Positions 55,100 through 63,075 of a DNA stretch of 64,000 nt are shown here, piece by piece. The notes below the pieces were generated by a model, which was not told where the DNA came from, made no database searches, and saw only the letters and a program-made list of their open reading frames with translations. This DNA is from an uncultured Ruminiclostridium sp. (GTDB lineage Bacteria; Bacillota; Clostridia; Oscillospirales; Ruminococcaceae): assembly GCA_947630175.1 (NCBI GenBank), contig CANRGJ010000012.1, positions 17,114-81,113 on the forward strand. The letters run 5' to 3'. The translations under genes were made by a program, and so were the position numbers. Position 1 is the stretch's first letter. Each line of letters starts with the position of its first letter.

Positions 55100-55128
55100 T
55101 TGAAAACCGCAGGAAAAAGTGTTACAAT
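55100..55128 (+). promoter_or_regulatory. SigA promoter of asnS
   Basis: TTGAAA, 17-base spacer, TACAAT, 45 bases before the asnS start. Its -35 box lies only seven bases from the -35 box of the divergent promoter, so the two RNA polymerase sites are back to back. Confidence 0.85.
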
Positions 55129-55173
55129 ATAACAGGCAAATCTTTGAAATTATATAAAAAGGAATTTTAAATT

Positions 55174-56565
55174 ATGAAGAGAACACAAATCGCACAGCTT
55201 TACAAAAACACCCCCGAAAATCACTCTACACTGACCGTCTGCGGCTGGGTCAAGACTGTCAGAGGGAGCAAAGCCTTCGGCTTTATGGAGCTTTCCGACG
55301 GCAGCGGATTTAAAGGAGTACAGATAGTTTTTGAGCAGGATAAGATAGATAATTTTGAGGAGGTGAGCAAGCTGGGGGTAGGCTCCGCCGTCACCGTTAC
55401 AGGTGAATTTTTGCTCACTCCCGAAGCAAAACAGCCTTTTGAAATTCACGCAACAGAAGTTATCGTGGACGGACTTGCGCCCTCTGATTACCCCTTGCAG
55501 AAAAAGCGCCACACCCTTGAATATCTGCGCACCATTTCCCACCTGAGAGCAAGAACGAACACTATCGGCGCGGTGCTGAGAGTAAGAAGCGTCGCCGCGT
55601 ACGCGATACACAGCTTTTTCAACGAGCGTGGCTTTGTATACGTTAATACTCCCATAATCACAGGAAGCGACTGCGAGGGAGCAGGAGAGATGTTCAGAGT
55701 CTCCGTACTTGACCCCCAGGATCCTCCCCGCACCGAGGACGGAAGGATAGATTATTCACAGGACTTTTTCGGCAAGCCCACCAGCCTTACCGTTTCGGGA
55801 CAGCTTGAGGGAGAAGCTATGGCTATGGCTTTCGGAAATATCTACACCTTCGGTCCCACCTTCAGGGCGGAAAATTCCAACACCACCCGCCATGCGGCTG
55901 AATTCTGGATGATAGAGCCTGAGATAGCCTTTGCGGACCTTCAGGACGATATGGACCTTGCAAGGGATATGATAAAATATGTGCTGAAAACGGTCATGGA
56001 AAAATGCCCCGACGAGATGAAATTCTTCAACGATTTTTACGACAAGGAGCTTATACAGCGCCTTACCGACATAGTGAACAGCGACTTTGCCCACGTCACC
56101 TACACCGAGGCGGTTGAAATACTTGAACAGCATAAGGATCAGTTCAAATACCCTGTTTTCTGGGGCGCGGACCTCCAGACGGAGCACGAGCGCTTCCTCA
56201 CGGAACAGGTGTTCAAAAAGCCTCTTTTCGTCACCGATTACCCCAAGGAGATAAAGGCGTTCTATATGAGAATGAACGACGACAACAAGACGGTGGCGGC
56301 GGTAGACCTGCTTGTTCCCGGCGTGGGAGAAATAATCGGCGGCAGTCAGCGTGAGGAGCGCCTTGACAGGCTTGAAGCGAGAATGGCGGAGTTGGGACTT
56401 GACCCCAAGGATTACGACTGGTATCTTGATCTGCGCCGTTACGGCGGCACCAAGCACGCAGGCTTCGGTCTGGGCTTTGAGCGACTGATAATGTATATCA
56501 CCGCCGTGGGCAACATCAGGGACGTTATCCCGTTCCCCAGAACGGCGGGAAACGCAGAGTATTGA
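55174..56565 (+). CDS. asnS: Asparaginyl-tRNA synthetase
   Basis: A 463-residue class IIb synthetase that charges tRNA-Asn. The N-terminal OB-fold anticodon domain spans about 1-110 ([19 protein letters not shown]). The catalytic domain carries [28 protein letters not shown] (motif 2) and [20 protein letters not shown] (motif 3). Length is typical. No T-box is visible in the short leader; AAGGAATTTTAAATT precedes the ATG. Confidence 0.97.
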   Translation: MKRTQIAQLYKNTPENHSTLTVCGWVKTVRGSKAFGFMELSDGSGFKGVQIVFEQDKIDNFEEVSKLGVGSAVTVTGEFLLTPEAKQPFEIHATEVIVDGLAPSDYPLQKKRHTLEYLRTISHLRARTNTIGAVLRVRSVAAYAIHSFFNERGFVYVNTPIITGSDCEGAGEMFRVSVLDPQDPPRTEDGRIDYSQDFFGKPTSLTVSGQLEGEAMAMAFGNIYTFGPTFRAENSNTTRHAAEFWMIEPEIAFADLQDDMDLARDMIKYVLKTVMEKCPDEMKFFNDFYDKELIQRLTDIVNSDFAHVTYTEAVEILEQHKDQFKYPVFWGADLQTEHERFLTEQVFKKPLFVTDYPKEIKAFYMRMNDDNKTVAAVDLLVPGVGEIIGGSQREERLDRLEARMAELGLDPKDYDWYLDLRRYGGTKHAGFGLGFERLIMYITAVGNIRDVIPFPRTAGNAEY

Positions 56566-56566
56566 C

Positions 56567-56720
56567 AGTGTACAGTGCACAGTGTACAGTTGACAGTTGT
56601 GGAGCAGCTTCGCTGCAGATTTTGATTGGTGGGTGCAAATTTGCAGGCGGCGATCATGATCTGTTTTTGCGAAGCAAAAACTCCTCAACTCTTAACTGTA
56701 CACTGTAAACTGTAAATTTT
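56567..56720. repeat. Interspersed palindrome-train element (after asnS)
   Basis: Left end ACAGTGTACAGTTGACAGTTGTGGA, hairpin GCAGC-TTC-GCTGC, a GGTGCAAATTTGC core, hairpin GTTTTTGC-GAA-GCAAAAAC (56663-56681) and right end AACTCTTAACTGTACACTGTAAACTGT. The two ends are roughly inverted copies of each other. Confidence 0.8.
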
Positions 56721-56733
56721 TTTAAATTTCCTC

Positions 56734-56762
56734 TTGACAAGCGGTGCAAAAGCGTGTATAAT
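56734..56762 (+). promoter_or_regulatory. Promoter of the tRNA cluster
   Basis: TTGACA, 17-base spacer, TATAAT, ending 20 bases before tRNA-Val. Confidence 0.9.
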
Positions 56763-56782
56763 AAAAAAGCCGTTAAAAAAGT

Positions 56783-56858
56783 GGGAGCTTAGCTCAGCTG
56801 GGAGAGCATCTGCCCTACAAGCAGAGGGTCACAGGTTCGAGCCCTGTAGCTCCCACCA
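56783..56858 (+). tRNA. tRNA-Val (anticodon TAC)
   Basis: A full cloverleaf with acceptor GGGAGCT/AGCTCCC, T-arm ACAGGTTCGAGCCCTGT and encoded CCA. The anticodon stem TCTGC/GCAGA closes the loop CCTACAA, so position 33, just before the anticodon, is C instead of the nearly universal U. Confidence 0.93.
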
Positions 56859-56861
56859 ATA

Positions 56862-56966
56862 GTTATTGGCGATTAGTAGTTAGTTGGAATTGTTCAGCAG
56901 AACTGATTTAACTACACTGTATGTTCAATATTGCGGTATCTATCGTGTTTGCTTCGCAAACACTCT
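56862..56966. repeat. Interspersed element fragment between tRNA-Val and tRNA-Phe
   Basis: GTTATTGGCGATTAGTAGTTAGTTGG at the left resembles the flanks of copies at 4985 and 57508. GTGTTTGC-TTC-GCAAACAC (56945-56963) ends three bases before tRNA-Phe. CAATATTGCGGTAT is shared with the copy at 2038. Confidence 0.65.
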
Positions 56967-57042
<76 letters not shown>

Positions 57043-57205
57043 ATCAGTGTACAGTGTACAGTTGACAGTGTACAGTTGTGGAGCGGCTTTGCCGCAGATT
57101 TAAATGACAGGTGCAAATTTGTACACGCCAATCCAAATTTGTCCGCAAAGCGGATACCACCATTGTCAACTATCAACTATCAACTATACACTGTACACCG
57201 ACAAC
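57043..57205. repeat. Interspersed palindrome-train element between tRNA-Phe and tRNA-Gly
   Basis: Ends GTGTACAGTTGACAGTGTACAGTTGTGGA and TCAACTATCAACTATACACTGTACA, hairpins GCGGC-TTT-GCCGC (57083-57095) and TCCGC-AAA-GCGGA (57142-57154), and the core TTTAAATGACAGGTGCAAAT shared with copy 3. Confidence 0.8.
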
Positions 57206-57206
57206 C

Positions 57207-57282
57207 GCGGATTTAGCTCATCCGGTAGAGCGCCACCTTGCCAAGGTGGAGGTAGCGAGTTCGAGCCTCGTAATCCGCTCCA
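57207..57282 (+). tRNA. tRNA-Gly (anticodon GCC)
   Basis: Acceptor GCGGATT/AATCCGC, anticodon arm CCACC-TTGCCAA-GGTGG, a T-arm with GAGTTCGAGCCTC, and encoded CCA. Confidence 0.96.
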
Positions 57283-57400
57283 GCAGTTTACAGGAATATT
57301 TTGGTGATATTCCGAATAAGCTGTACCAGCCCTTGCAGAAGCGGGGGCAGAAATTTTCGTTTTTGTGAACAAAAGTTGCGTATTCACAAAAGCGAAAAGC

Positions 57401-57474
57401 GGCGCTATAGCCAAGTGGTAAGGCAAGGGTCTGCAACACCCTGATCCCCGGTTCAAATCCGGGTGGCGCCTCCA
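57401..57474 (+). tRNA. tRNA-Cys (anticodon GCA)
   Basis: 74 nt: acceptor GGCGCTA/TGGCGCC, anticodon arm AGGGT-CTGCAAC-ACCCT, a T-arm with CCGGTTCAAATCCGG, and encoded CCA. Confidence 0.96.
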
Positions 57475-57477
57475 AAG

Positions 57478-57507
57478 TAAAAATCCTGTCTTATGACAGG
57501 ATTTTTA
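57478..57507 (+). terminator. Terminator after tRNA-Cys
   Basis: AAAAATCCTGTC-TTAT-GACAGGATTTTT, four bases after the CCA. tRNA-Ala downstream therefore probably depends on read-through or another promoter. Confidence 0.75.
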
Positions 57508-57609
57508 CAGTTATCAGTTATTAGTTGTTAGTTAATGGTTAGTTGCATTTTAACGCAGTCACCCAAATCCGAACAACTAACTGCTAACAACTATCAAACT
57601 AACTACCAT
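57508..57609. repeat. Interspersed element before tRNA-Ala
   Basis: GTTATCAGTTATTAGTTGTTAGTTAATGGTTAGTTG at the left and AACTAACTGCTAACAACTATCAAACTAACTACC at the right are imperfect inverted ends of the GTTAGTT subtype also seen at 4985. No long internal palindrome is present. Confidence 0.65.
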
Positions 57610-57610
57610 C

Positions 57611-57686
57611 GGGGCATTAGCGCAGCTGGGAGCGCACAACACTGGCAGTGTTGGGGTCAGGGGTTCGAATCCCCTATGCTCCACCA
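57611..57686 (+). tRNA. tRNA-Ala (anticodon GGC)
   Basis: Acceptor GGGGCAT/ATGCTCC with one G-T pair, anticodon arm CAACA-CTGGCAG-TGTTG, T-arm AGGGGTTCGAATCCCCT, and encoded CCA. It is the last tRNA gene before the decayed mobile region and a plausible attachment site. Confidence 0.95.
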
Positions 57687-57703
57687 GCGGCTGAGCCGCT
57701 TCA

Positions 57704-57736
57704 GCACGCTCTCAGGAAACTGAGAGCGTGTTTTTT
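57704..57736 (+). terminator. Terminator after tRNA-Ala
   Basis: CACGCTCTCAG-GAAA-CTGAGAGCGTG followed by TTTTTT. Confidence 0.88.
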
Positions 57737-57870
57737 ACGTTCATCACCCAAAAAATCTTTTTGGTAATAATATTACACTAAAACCCGCTTAACAAATCAT
57801 TTTTAGCGTGCTAAGTGATTTTTGTATATTAGTCAAATTTTTGGAATGTGTACCACGGCAAAATTTTTTG

Positions 57871-57912
57871 AAAAAACAGGCTACCGAAACGGCTTCGGTA
57901 GCCTGTTTTTTA
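57871..57912. terminator. Bidirectional terminator downstream of the tRNA cluster
   Basis: AAAACAGGCTACCGAA-ACGG-CTTCGGTAGCCTGTTTT with A/T flanks on both sides. It lies just 3' of the integrase remnant on the minus strand. Confidence 0.85.
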
Positions 57913-57947
57913 TGCTTTAATTTTTAGCGGTGTGCTGTTCTTACTTT

Positions 57948-58109
57948 TTATTCCGATAACATTTTCAAGGCAATTTGCCGCTTCGGCGTCAGTTCTGAAA
58001 CACAATGCAGATATAAGCTTGTCGTTTTAATATTGCCGTGTCTCAGACGAATTTTAACAACCTTTAAATCTGTCCCGCCGTATAGCAACAAAGTTGCTGA
58101 GGTATGCCC
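57948..58109 (-). pseudogene. C-terminal fragment of a tyrosine recombinase (integrase)
   Basis: The minus-strand frame reads GHTSATLLLYGGTDLKVVKI, then RLRHGNIKTTSLYLH, ending KMLSE and TAA (57948-57950). This is the HxxR-to-Tyr end of a phage/ICE integrase (the His of HTSAT, RHGNIKTT, catalytic Tyr before LH). A stop codon directly precedes it and the N-terminal 80% is missing. Its place 260 bp after tRNA-Ala suggests an old integration at that tRNA. The rest of the gap 57687-58314 shows no other gene. Confidence 0.75.
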
Positions 58110-58314
58110 TTATGGTATAATAAAGACAAGCGTGAAAATCCCTTGATAAAAGGAGTTTGTGGGCGTTTGCCGTTATATTTCAATTCTTTTTCCAATGAAA
58201 TTTTACGGTTTAAAATCTGTTAAAAAAGAGGGAATGTTTATTTAAGACAAAAATTTGAGGTGAAAACCCTCAAAAAAATAGAAAGGCGCATACACTGTTT
58301 AAGTTGCCTATTGT

Positions 58315-58956
58315 TCAAATCAGTTGAACAAAAAGATAACCCTGTATCAGGCGGTTAATCCGTCGGGTACAGGGTTTTTGACCTAAAGCGGGCTTGACGT
58401 ACTCAATTATATTACGCTTGTATAATTCGTATGCAGCGGGGGAAAGAAAGGTCTTCGCCATTTCAAGATATTTGTCGCAGAAGTCGCAAAGCTTTATATT
58501 GCTGCCTGAATCTTCACCGCTTTCACACCGCTTTTCAAATTCAAGCGCCTGCCACTGAAGCTCTTTTTGTATCTGTCTGTCAATCATCTTGTCGTCCAGC
58601 TTCCACGTCATCAGATAGGGCTTCAGCCGTCTTCCGCTTATGTCATAGCCACGGTATACCCGTATAGTATACCATTTCAAAAAAGCACTGCTACTAACAA
58701 TATGACTTATAACAGAAGAAAATAATGTATTATTATGAAATCGTTCGACCGCTTCTTCGCTCAGTCCGGTATATTCGCATGCCGCCCTCAGACCGTGGTT
58801 GACGGTTTTAATGTTTGTATCTGTCAGCAAATAATCAGTAGAAACACTGAAAAATTCAGCAATAACAGGTACAGTTTTAAAATTCGGGCAGGTGTGCCCA
58901 TTACACCATTGTCCTATTGCCTGCCTTGTAATGCTTTCGTCGGTTACTTTTTTCAT
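58315..58956 (-). CDS. XRE-like DNA-binding protein with long C-terminal region
   Basis: 213 residues. Residues 8-45 (TRQAIGQWCNGHTCPNFKTV then FFSVSTDYLL) match helices 2-5 of an XRE HTH domain, but the usual first helix is missing, so the gene may be 5'-truncated or diverged. CCGGAG lies directly before the ATG with almost no spacing. The remaining ~160 residues are helical and charged, with no recognised domain. Such HTH proteins are common on conjugative and integrative elements, next to RepA-like ATPases as here. It points away from the ATPase fragment, with a shared upstream region. Confidence 0.65.
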   Translation of the reverse strand: MKKVTDESITRQAIGQWCNGHTCPNFKTVPVIAEFFSVSTDYLLTDTNIKTVNHGLRAACEYTGLSEEAVERFHNNTLFSSVISHIVSSSAFLKWYTIRVYRGYDISGRRLKPYLMTWKLDDKMIDRQIQKELQWQALEFEKRCESGEDSGSNIKLCDFCDKYLEMAKTFLSPAAYELYKRNIIEYVKPALGQKPCTRRINRLIQGYLFVQLI

Positions 58957-59030
58957 ACTCCGGTCAAAAAAGCAACAGTATAAGCATATTTTGCAATAAA
59001 ATACCGCAAAACGATACTGACCTGTCGTAT

Positions 59031-59375
59031 ATGCAGACGATATCTATGGACGAGATGTACGAAAACGTTTATATGCAATCGCCTCCGCTGATAGAGGGAC
59101 TGCTTTATGCGGGAACGTATCTTTTTGTCGGTGCGCCGAAGGTAGGCAAAAGCTTTTTTATGCTTCAGCTTGCATTTTCTGTAAGCACGGGTAAGCCGCT
59201 GTGGAATTACTCCGTTAATAAAGGAACCGTTCTGTATCTTGCGTTGGAGGATAACTTAGGACGATTGCAGAAACGTCTGTACGGTATGTTCGGTACAGAC
59301 AGCACTCCTGATCTGCACATTGCGACAGAATCACACCAATTCGGCAAGGGACTATACACAAAAACCTTTTCTTAG
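59031..59375 (+). pseudogene. Truncated RepA-like AAA ATPase
   Basis: The frame encodes LIEGLLYAGTYLFVGAPKVG (P-loop at residues 34-41) and GTVLYLALEDNLGRLQKRL, the first part of an AAA_25/RepA-like helicase typical of mobilisable elements. Similarity stops near IATESHQFGKGL, before the second half of the ATPase. The ATG lacks a ribosome site, so the 5' end may also be missing. It is a relic of the element that once held the integrase. Confidence 0.72.
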
Positions 59376-59510
59376 GGCAGGTCAGCACAAAAGGTATAAC
59401 ACACTAGACTTTCGTGGAAAGTTGGTGCGCCACGAAAACGAGGTTTCTTTGGATTCTTCCCTTAATGTGAGTGCCCAAACTTTGAATATAGCTTGGATAT
59501 CAAGCATGAA

Positions 59511-59550
59511 AAACTCCTCACTTCCACATAAGAGGTGAGGAGCTTTTATT
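59511..59550. terminator. Hairpin between the ATPase fragment and the radical SAM genes
   Basis: CTCCTCAC (59514-59521) pairs with GTGAGGAG (59535-59542), followed by CTTTTATTT on the plus strand. On the minus strand it lies just after the radical SAM operon and is preceded by AAAA, so it may end both. Confidence 0.7.
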
Positions 59551-59555
59551 TATGA

Positions 59556-60488
59556 TTACAACGTTTCTGCCTTGTCTGCTTTTTTCCGCTTCCCGCTATT
59601 GTCCGACCCTCGAATCTCCTCATGATAGAAATAGTCCACGATAACGGGGTGCCCCTGCGGAACACGACCGTACGGCATTTCATTGTCCACAAACGGGCAG
59701 TCGTATTTCTTCGCCATTTCCTCCGCTTTCTTTTCAAGCATTTCAAAATAGCTGCGGTCGTGTTTGTTGTAAATTTCATCATAAAGCGGCGCGAGGCTCG
59801 GATATTTTTCCGCGATATAGTCCATAATCGTCTTTTTGAAGCCGCCGCGAAGATTCAGATTTTCAAGCCAGAACAGGTCGCACTGATTTCTGACTCGCTC
59901 AAAAATCGCCTCAAAATCCGTGATTCCCGGGAATACGGGAGACACAAAACAGACGGTGCGGATACCTTCGTCGTAGACCCGTTTCATGGCTGCAATACGC
60001 CGTTCAATGCTAACGGCTTTGTCCATATCGTTCTTGAAGCTCTCGTCGAGTGTATTTATCGACCATGATACCGTCACCTGACCCAGTTCTTTCAAGAGGT
60101 CGAGGTCGCGCAGAACAAGGTCGGATTTCGTGCAGATCAATATGTCCGCACCGCTGCCGCAAAGCTGTTCAAGGAGTTTTCTTGTCGCCCCGAATATTTC
60201 TTCCTGAGGATTGTACCCGTCAGTCACCGAGCCGATCACCACCCGCTGACCGGCGTATTTCTTCGGATTTTTGATTTCCTGCCAATGCTTTATATCAAGA
60301 AATGTTCCCCATTCCTCCGTATGCCCGGTAAAGCGTTTCATAAACGAGGCATAGCAATACTTGCAGGCGTGGGTGCAGCCCACATAAGGGTTGACGGAGT
60401 ACCCGCCCACCGGGAGGCTGGATTTTGTCATGATATTTTTCGTTTCGACATCGGCAATCAAAACGCCGTTTTCAATTATTTGCGCCAT
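59556..60488 (-). CDS. Radical SAM protein, mobile-pair protein B-like
   Basis: 310 residues from ATG 60488 (GGAGGAACAGAGAAA upstream; the longer frame is rejected). The radical SAM cluster motif is CTHACKYCY with Cys38, Cys42 and Cys45, followed by GSVTDGYNPQEE and a TIM-barrel-like region, as in the spore-photoproduct-lyase-like group. It overlaps the upstream radical SAM gene by 13 bases. Pairs of this kind are known from annotation as 'radical SAM mobile pair' proteins A and B, which travel between Firmicutes genomes. Their reaction is unknown. Both genes look intact while all neighbouring mobile-element genes are broken, which suggests selection or recent arrival. Confidence 0.85.
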   Translation of the reverse strand: MAQIIENGVLIADVETKNIMTKSSLPVGGYSVNPYVGCTHACKYCYASFMKRFTGHTEEWGTFLDIKHWQEIKNPKKYAGQRVVIGSVTDGYNPQEEIFGATRKLLEQLCGSGADILICTKSDLVLRDLDLLKELGQVTVSWSINTLDESFKNDMDKAVSIERRIAAMKRVYDEGIRTVCFVSPVFPGITDFEAIFERVRNQCDLFWLENLNLRGGFKKTIMDYIAEKYPSLAPLYDEIYNKHDRSYFEMLEKKAEEMAKKYDCPFVDNEMPYGRVPQGHPVIVDYFYHEEIRGSDNSGKRKKADKAETL

Positions 60489-61162
60489 TTTCTCTGTTCC
60501 TCCAAAACTCTGTTGTAAGCGTCGGGCAGTTCCTGTATCATATCTTCGCCCATGATTGGAGCAAGGTCCTCTTTCCAAAATACAGGGATATTCAAGGTGT
60601 GTGCCTGTTCCGTCAGGGAGTACACCCAATCAGGCGATGTTTTGACCTTTCGGCTCATCGCTCCTGTCATTGTTCCTATGACTACCCAATCAATGTCGCT
60701 GAAATCCACCTTACCCGGATCGTCAAACAGAGGCTCGAAGGTCACATGATAATGCTTTGCCCGCACATTTTTTCTGAGTGCATCGATCCGCCAAAGCTCC
60801 GATTTTCTTGTTACCGTCACGCCGAACCAAGCATTGTCAAGATCAGTGTCTATGTCCAAGAGGTCGGGTCGTTTTGACAGGAATAGAAACTGGTGCTGGG
60901 GATTTTCCGCTATCTTTGCAAACACCAGCTCCCGCCACTCCGCTTTCCACCCTGCAAGGTCGCTCATGCCTGTCAATAAGAAATTCTGCGGTCTTTCTTT
61001 TTCCATCAGCCGCAGCTTGCCCGGAAAAAACTCCGGCTTTGAGAAGTCGTCGATCATGTGATATCGCCGCACATTGTTCCGTGCGTAACAGTAGGGACAG
61101 CCCACCGTACAGCCGATCACAAGGTTCATATTCTGTATCTGGTCTTTGATGCAAATGTACAT
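60476..61162 (-). CDS. Radical SAM protein, mobile-pair protein A-like
   Basis: 228 residues with CTVGCPYCYARN (Cys18, Cys22, Cys25) and GTMTGAMS plus an FEPLFDD stretch; related to the DUF5131/Gp37-like radical SAM group. CCGGAGGTCTTTATT precedes the ATG. It is the first gene of a two-gene operon with a perfect-spacing SigA promoter overlapped by a 9-bp inverted repeat. The substrate is unknown; together with its partner it may modify a nucleic acid or a protein. Confidence 0.83.
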   Translation of the reverse strand: MYICIKDQIQNMNLVIGCTVGCPYCYARNNVRRYHMIDDFSKPEFFPGKLRLMEKERPQNFLLTGMSDLAGWKAEWRELVFAKIAENPQHQFLFLSKRPDLLDIDTDLDNAWFGVTVTRKSELWRIDALRKNVRAKHYHVTFEPLFDDPGKVDFSDIDWVVIGTMTGAMSRKVKTSPDWVYSLTEQAHTLNIPVFWKEDLAPIMGEDMIQELPDAYNRVLEEQRKWRK

Positions 61163-61182
61163 AATAAAGACCTCCGGAAAAT

Positions 61183-61238
61183 AGTTGTAATCATTTTAAT
61201 TACAACTATATAATAGCATAGCCTTGATGTAATGTCAA
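61183..61238 (-). promoter_or_regulatory. Promoter and operator of the radical SAM pair
   Basis: On the minus strand TTGACA, 17-base spacer, TATTAT (61210-61238). Directly downstream, AGTTGTAAT-N7-ATTACAACT (61183-61207) is a perfect inverted repeat covering the start site, suited to a dimeric repressor. No regulator gene for it was recognised in the window. Confidence 0.8.
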
Positions 61239-61751
61239 TAGTTACAGCAAATTTTTTGACATTTTTAGATCATTAAATTCAGCTGTTTCATCAAATCGGC
61301 AACCTGACGCTTTTAAGCTCGTTTTCGAGTGCTGTCTAAGCATCTGCGAGGTGTGCCGACGCACAGGAAACCCGAAAACGGGGTGCTGAAGAAAAATAAT
61401 GACAAAAGGGAAATGATAAAAAAGTAAAAGCAAGAGCATAGCTTAAAAGCCGGAAGGAACTGTTCTAAGATATACAAAATATATTCCTATTTGGTCATAA
61501 TTTATCTTACCGGTAACTTGCAGGATTGTAATACAAAAAATTAAAATCTGCAAAACCTCATTATAAGAGGATCAGATCAACACGCTTAATAAGGCGAAAT
61601 GACAATTGATATCCTATATGCTTTAAACAATTTCGGCAGATTTTTAGATTTATTAAAAATCTGCCTAAATTATATTAACTATTCGCAAACCTCGGCTATA
61701 ATATAAGCAGAGCTAAAATCAGCCGAAAACTATTGATACAGGTGGTGCATT
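61239..61751. other. Non-coding spacer in the mobile region
   Basis: About 510 bp without a credible gene. It holds one hairpin GGCAGATTTTTA-N7-TAAAAATCTGCC (61635-61665) and, before the next gene, a TATAAT box near 61695 with only a weak -35. No repeat ends were recognised. Confidence 0.55.
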
Positions 61752-62982
61752 ATGCAATATATCAACCGACATATGGAAGACCGCATTCTGGAACTGAGCA
61801 AATCTTACTCTGCGATCCTTCTGACAGGTCCACGGCAGGCAGGTAAGACCACAATGCTGCGTAAACTGGCGGATAAGGAGAACGTTGGTCGTAAATATGT
61901 GACGCTGGACGATCTGACCGAGCGTGATATGGCAAAAAACGACCCTGCCCTTTTCCTTCAGCTTCATAAGCCTCCTGTTCTTATCGATGAGGTCCAATAT
62001 GCGCCCGAACTGTTCACATATATAAAGATCCATATTGATAAGAACCATAATCCCGGTGATTTCTGGCTGACCGGGTCGCAGATCTTCCGACTTATGCAGG
62101 GTGTACAGGAATCGCTTGCAGGTCGTGTGGCACTTCTGCATATGTCGCCTATGTCGAAGCGGGAGATCGTCGGAGCCCCATGCGTGCCGTTTACGACGGA
62201 TATGGAGAGGCTGCTTGCGGAACGAAATCAGATACAGCCTGTCACCACCCCCCGAGTTGTTTAAACGCCTCTGGCAAGGTTCAATGCCGGGGCTTGTCAG
62301 CGGGCAGTATGCAGATCGTAATATCTTCTACTCCTCCTATATCTTAACTTTTGTGGAGCGTGACGTACGGGAACTCTCCAATACTGTGGACGCACTGAAA
62401 TTCAACCGCTTTGTGACAGCCGTCGCCGCACGCTGCTCTCAGCTTTTGAATTACAAGGCGCTGGCTGACGATGCGGATATTGATATTCAGACTTCTAAGG
62501 CATGGGTCAATATACTTGAAACGTTGGGAATGATCTTCCTTCTGCACCCATATTCCAATAACGTTCTCAAGCGCACTATCAAGACGCCGAAGGTATATTT
62601 CTATGATACGGGACTGGTTTGCTACCTGACCCGATGGTCGTCGCCTGAGGTCGCTGAGAGTGGGGCGATGAGTGGTGCGCTGTTGGAAAATGTCGCCGTG
62701 TCGGAGATTATGAAAAGCTATCAGAACGCAGGGCTGGAACCGTACCTCTACTTCTACCGTGACCGTGACGCCAAAGAGATAGACGTTATACTGGAAGGCG
62801 ACGGCAAGCTCTGCCCGCTGGAAATCAAAAAAACCGCCACCCCTGACAAACGCCTGACCCGCATCTTCGGAGTCATTGACAAATCTCCACTTCAGGTCGG
62901 CACAGGAGCAGTTCTCTGTATGGCAGAGCAATTCAGCGCATTTGACAAGGATAATCTCATCGTGCCGATCTGGATGATATGA
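61752..62982 (+). pseudogene. AAA_14/DUF4143-family ATPase gene, frameshifted
   Basis: The first frame (to 62264) encodes the ATPase part: LLTGPRQAGKTT (P-loop, residues 26-33), LIDEVQYAPEL (Walker B) and FWLTGSQ. The second frame, entered near 62250, encodes the rest of the family: ELFKRLWQGSMP, SSYILTFVERDVREL, VYFYDTGLVCYL and the DUF4143 ending with EIDVILEGDGKLCPLEIKK. The frames meet at a run of six C (62248-62253); removing one C restores a ~410-residue protein. The break may be a real mutation, a switchable tract or a read error. These ATPases are widespread and poorly understood, often found in accessory regions. Confidence 0.85.
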
Positions 62983-63027
62983 AATCCGAGTAGCGGGCGA
63001 AGCTATGTAGCATAACATGGGCAAGTT

Positions 63028-63074
63028 GACCCTCCCTTAAAACGAGTACAAGCGTTCTGAGGGAGGGCTTTTTG
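63028..63074 (+). terminator. Terminator after the AAA_14 gene
   Basis: CCCTCCC (63030-63036) pairs with GGGAGGG (63061-63067), with an extended imperfect stem through AACG/CGTT, followed by CTTTTT. Confidence 0.8.
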
Positions 63075-63075
63075 C

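Noticed and set aside
56439..56657. Small minus-strand frame rich in [11 protein letters not shown]
   Set aside because: This is the translation of interspersed-repeat ends, a common source of false hypothetical proteins; the same holds for frames at 5003-5301, 56940-57216 and 6417-6539.
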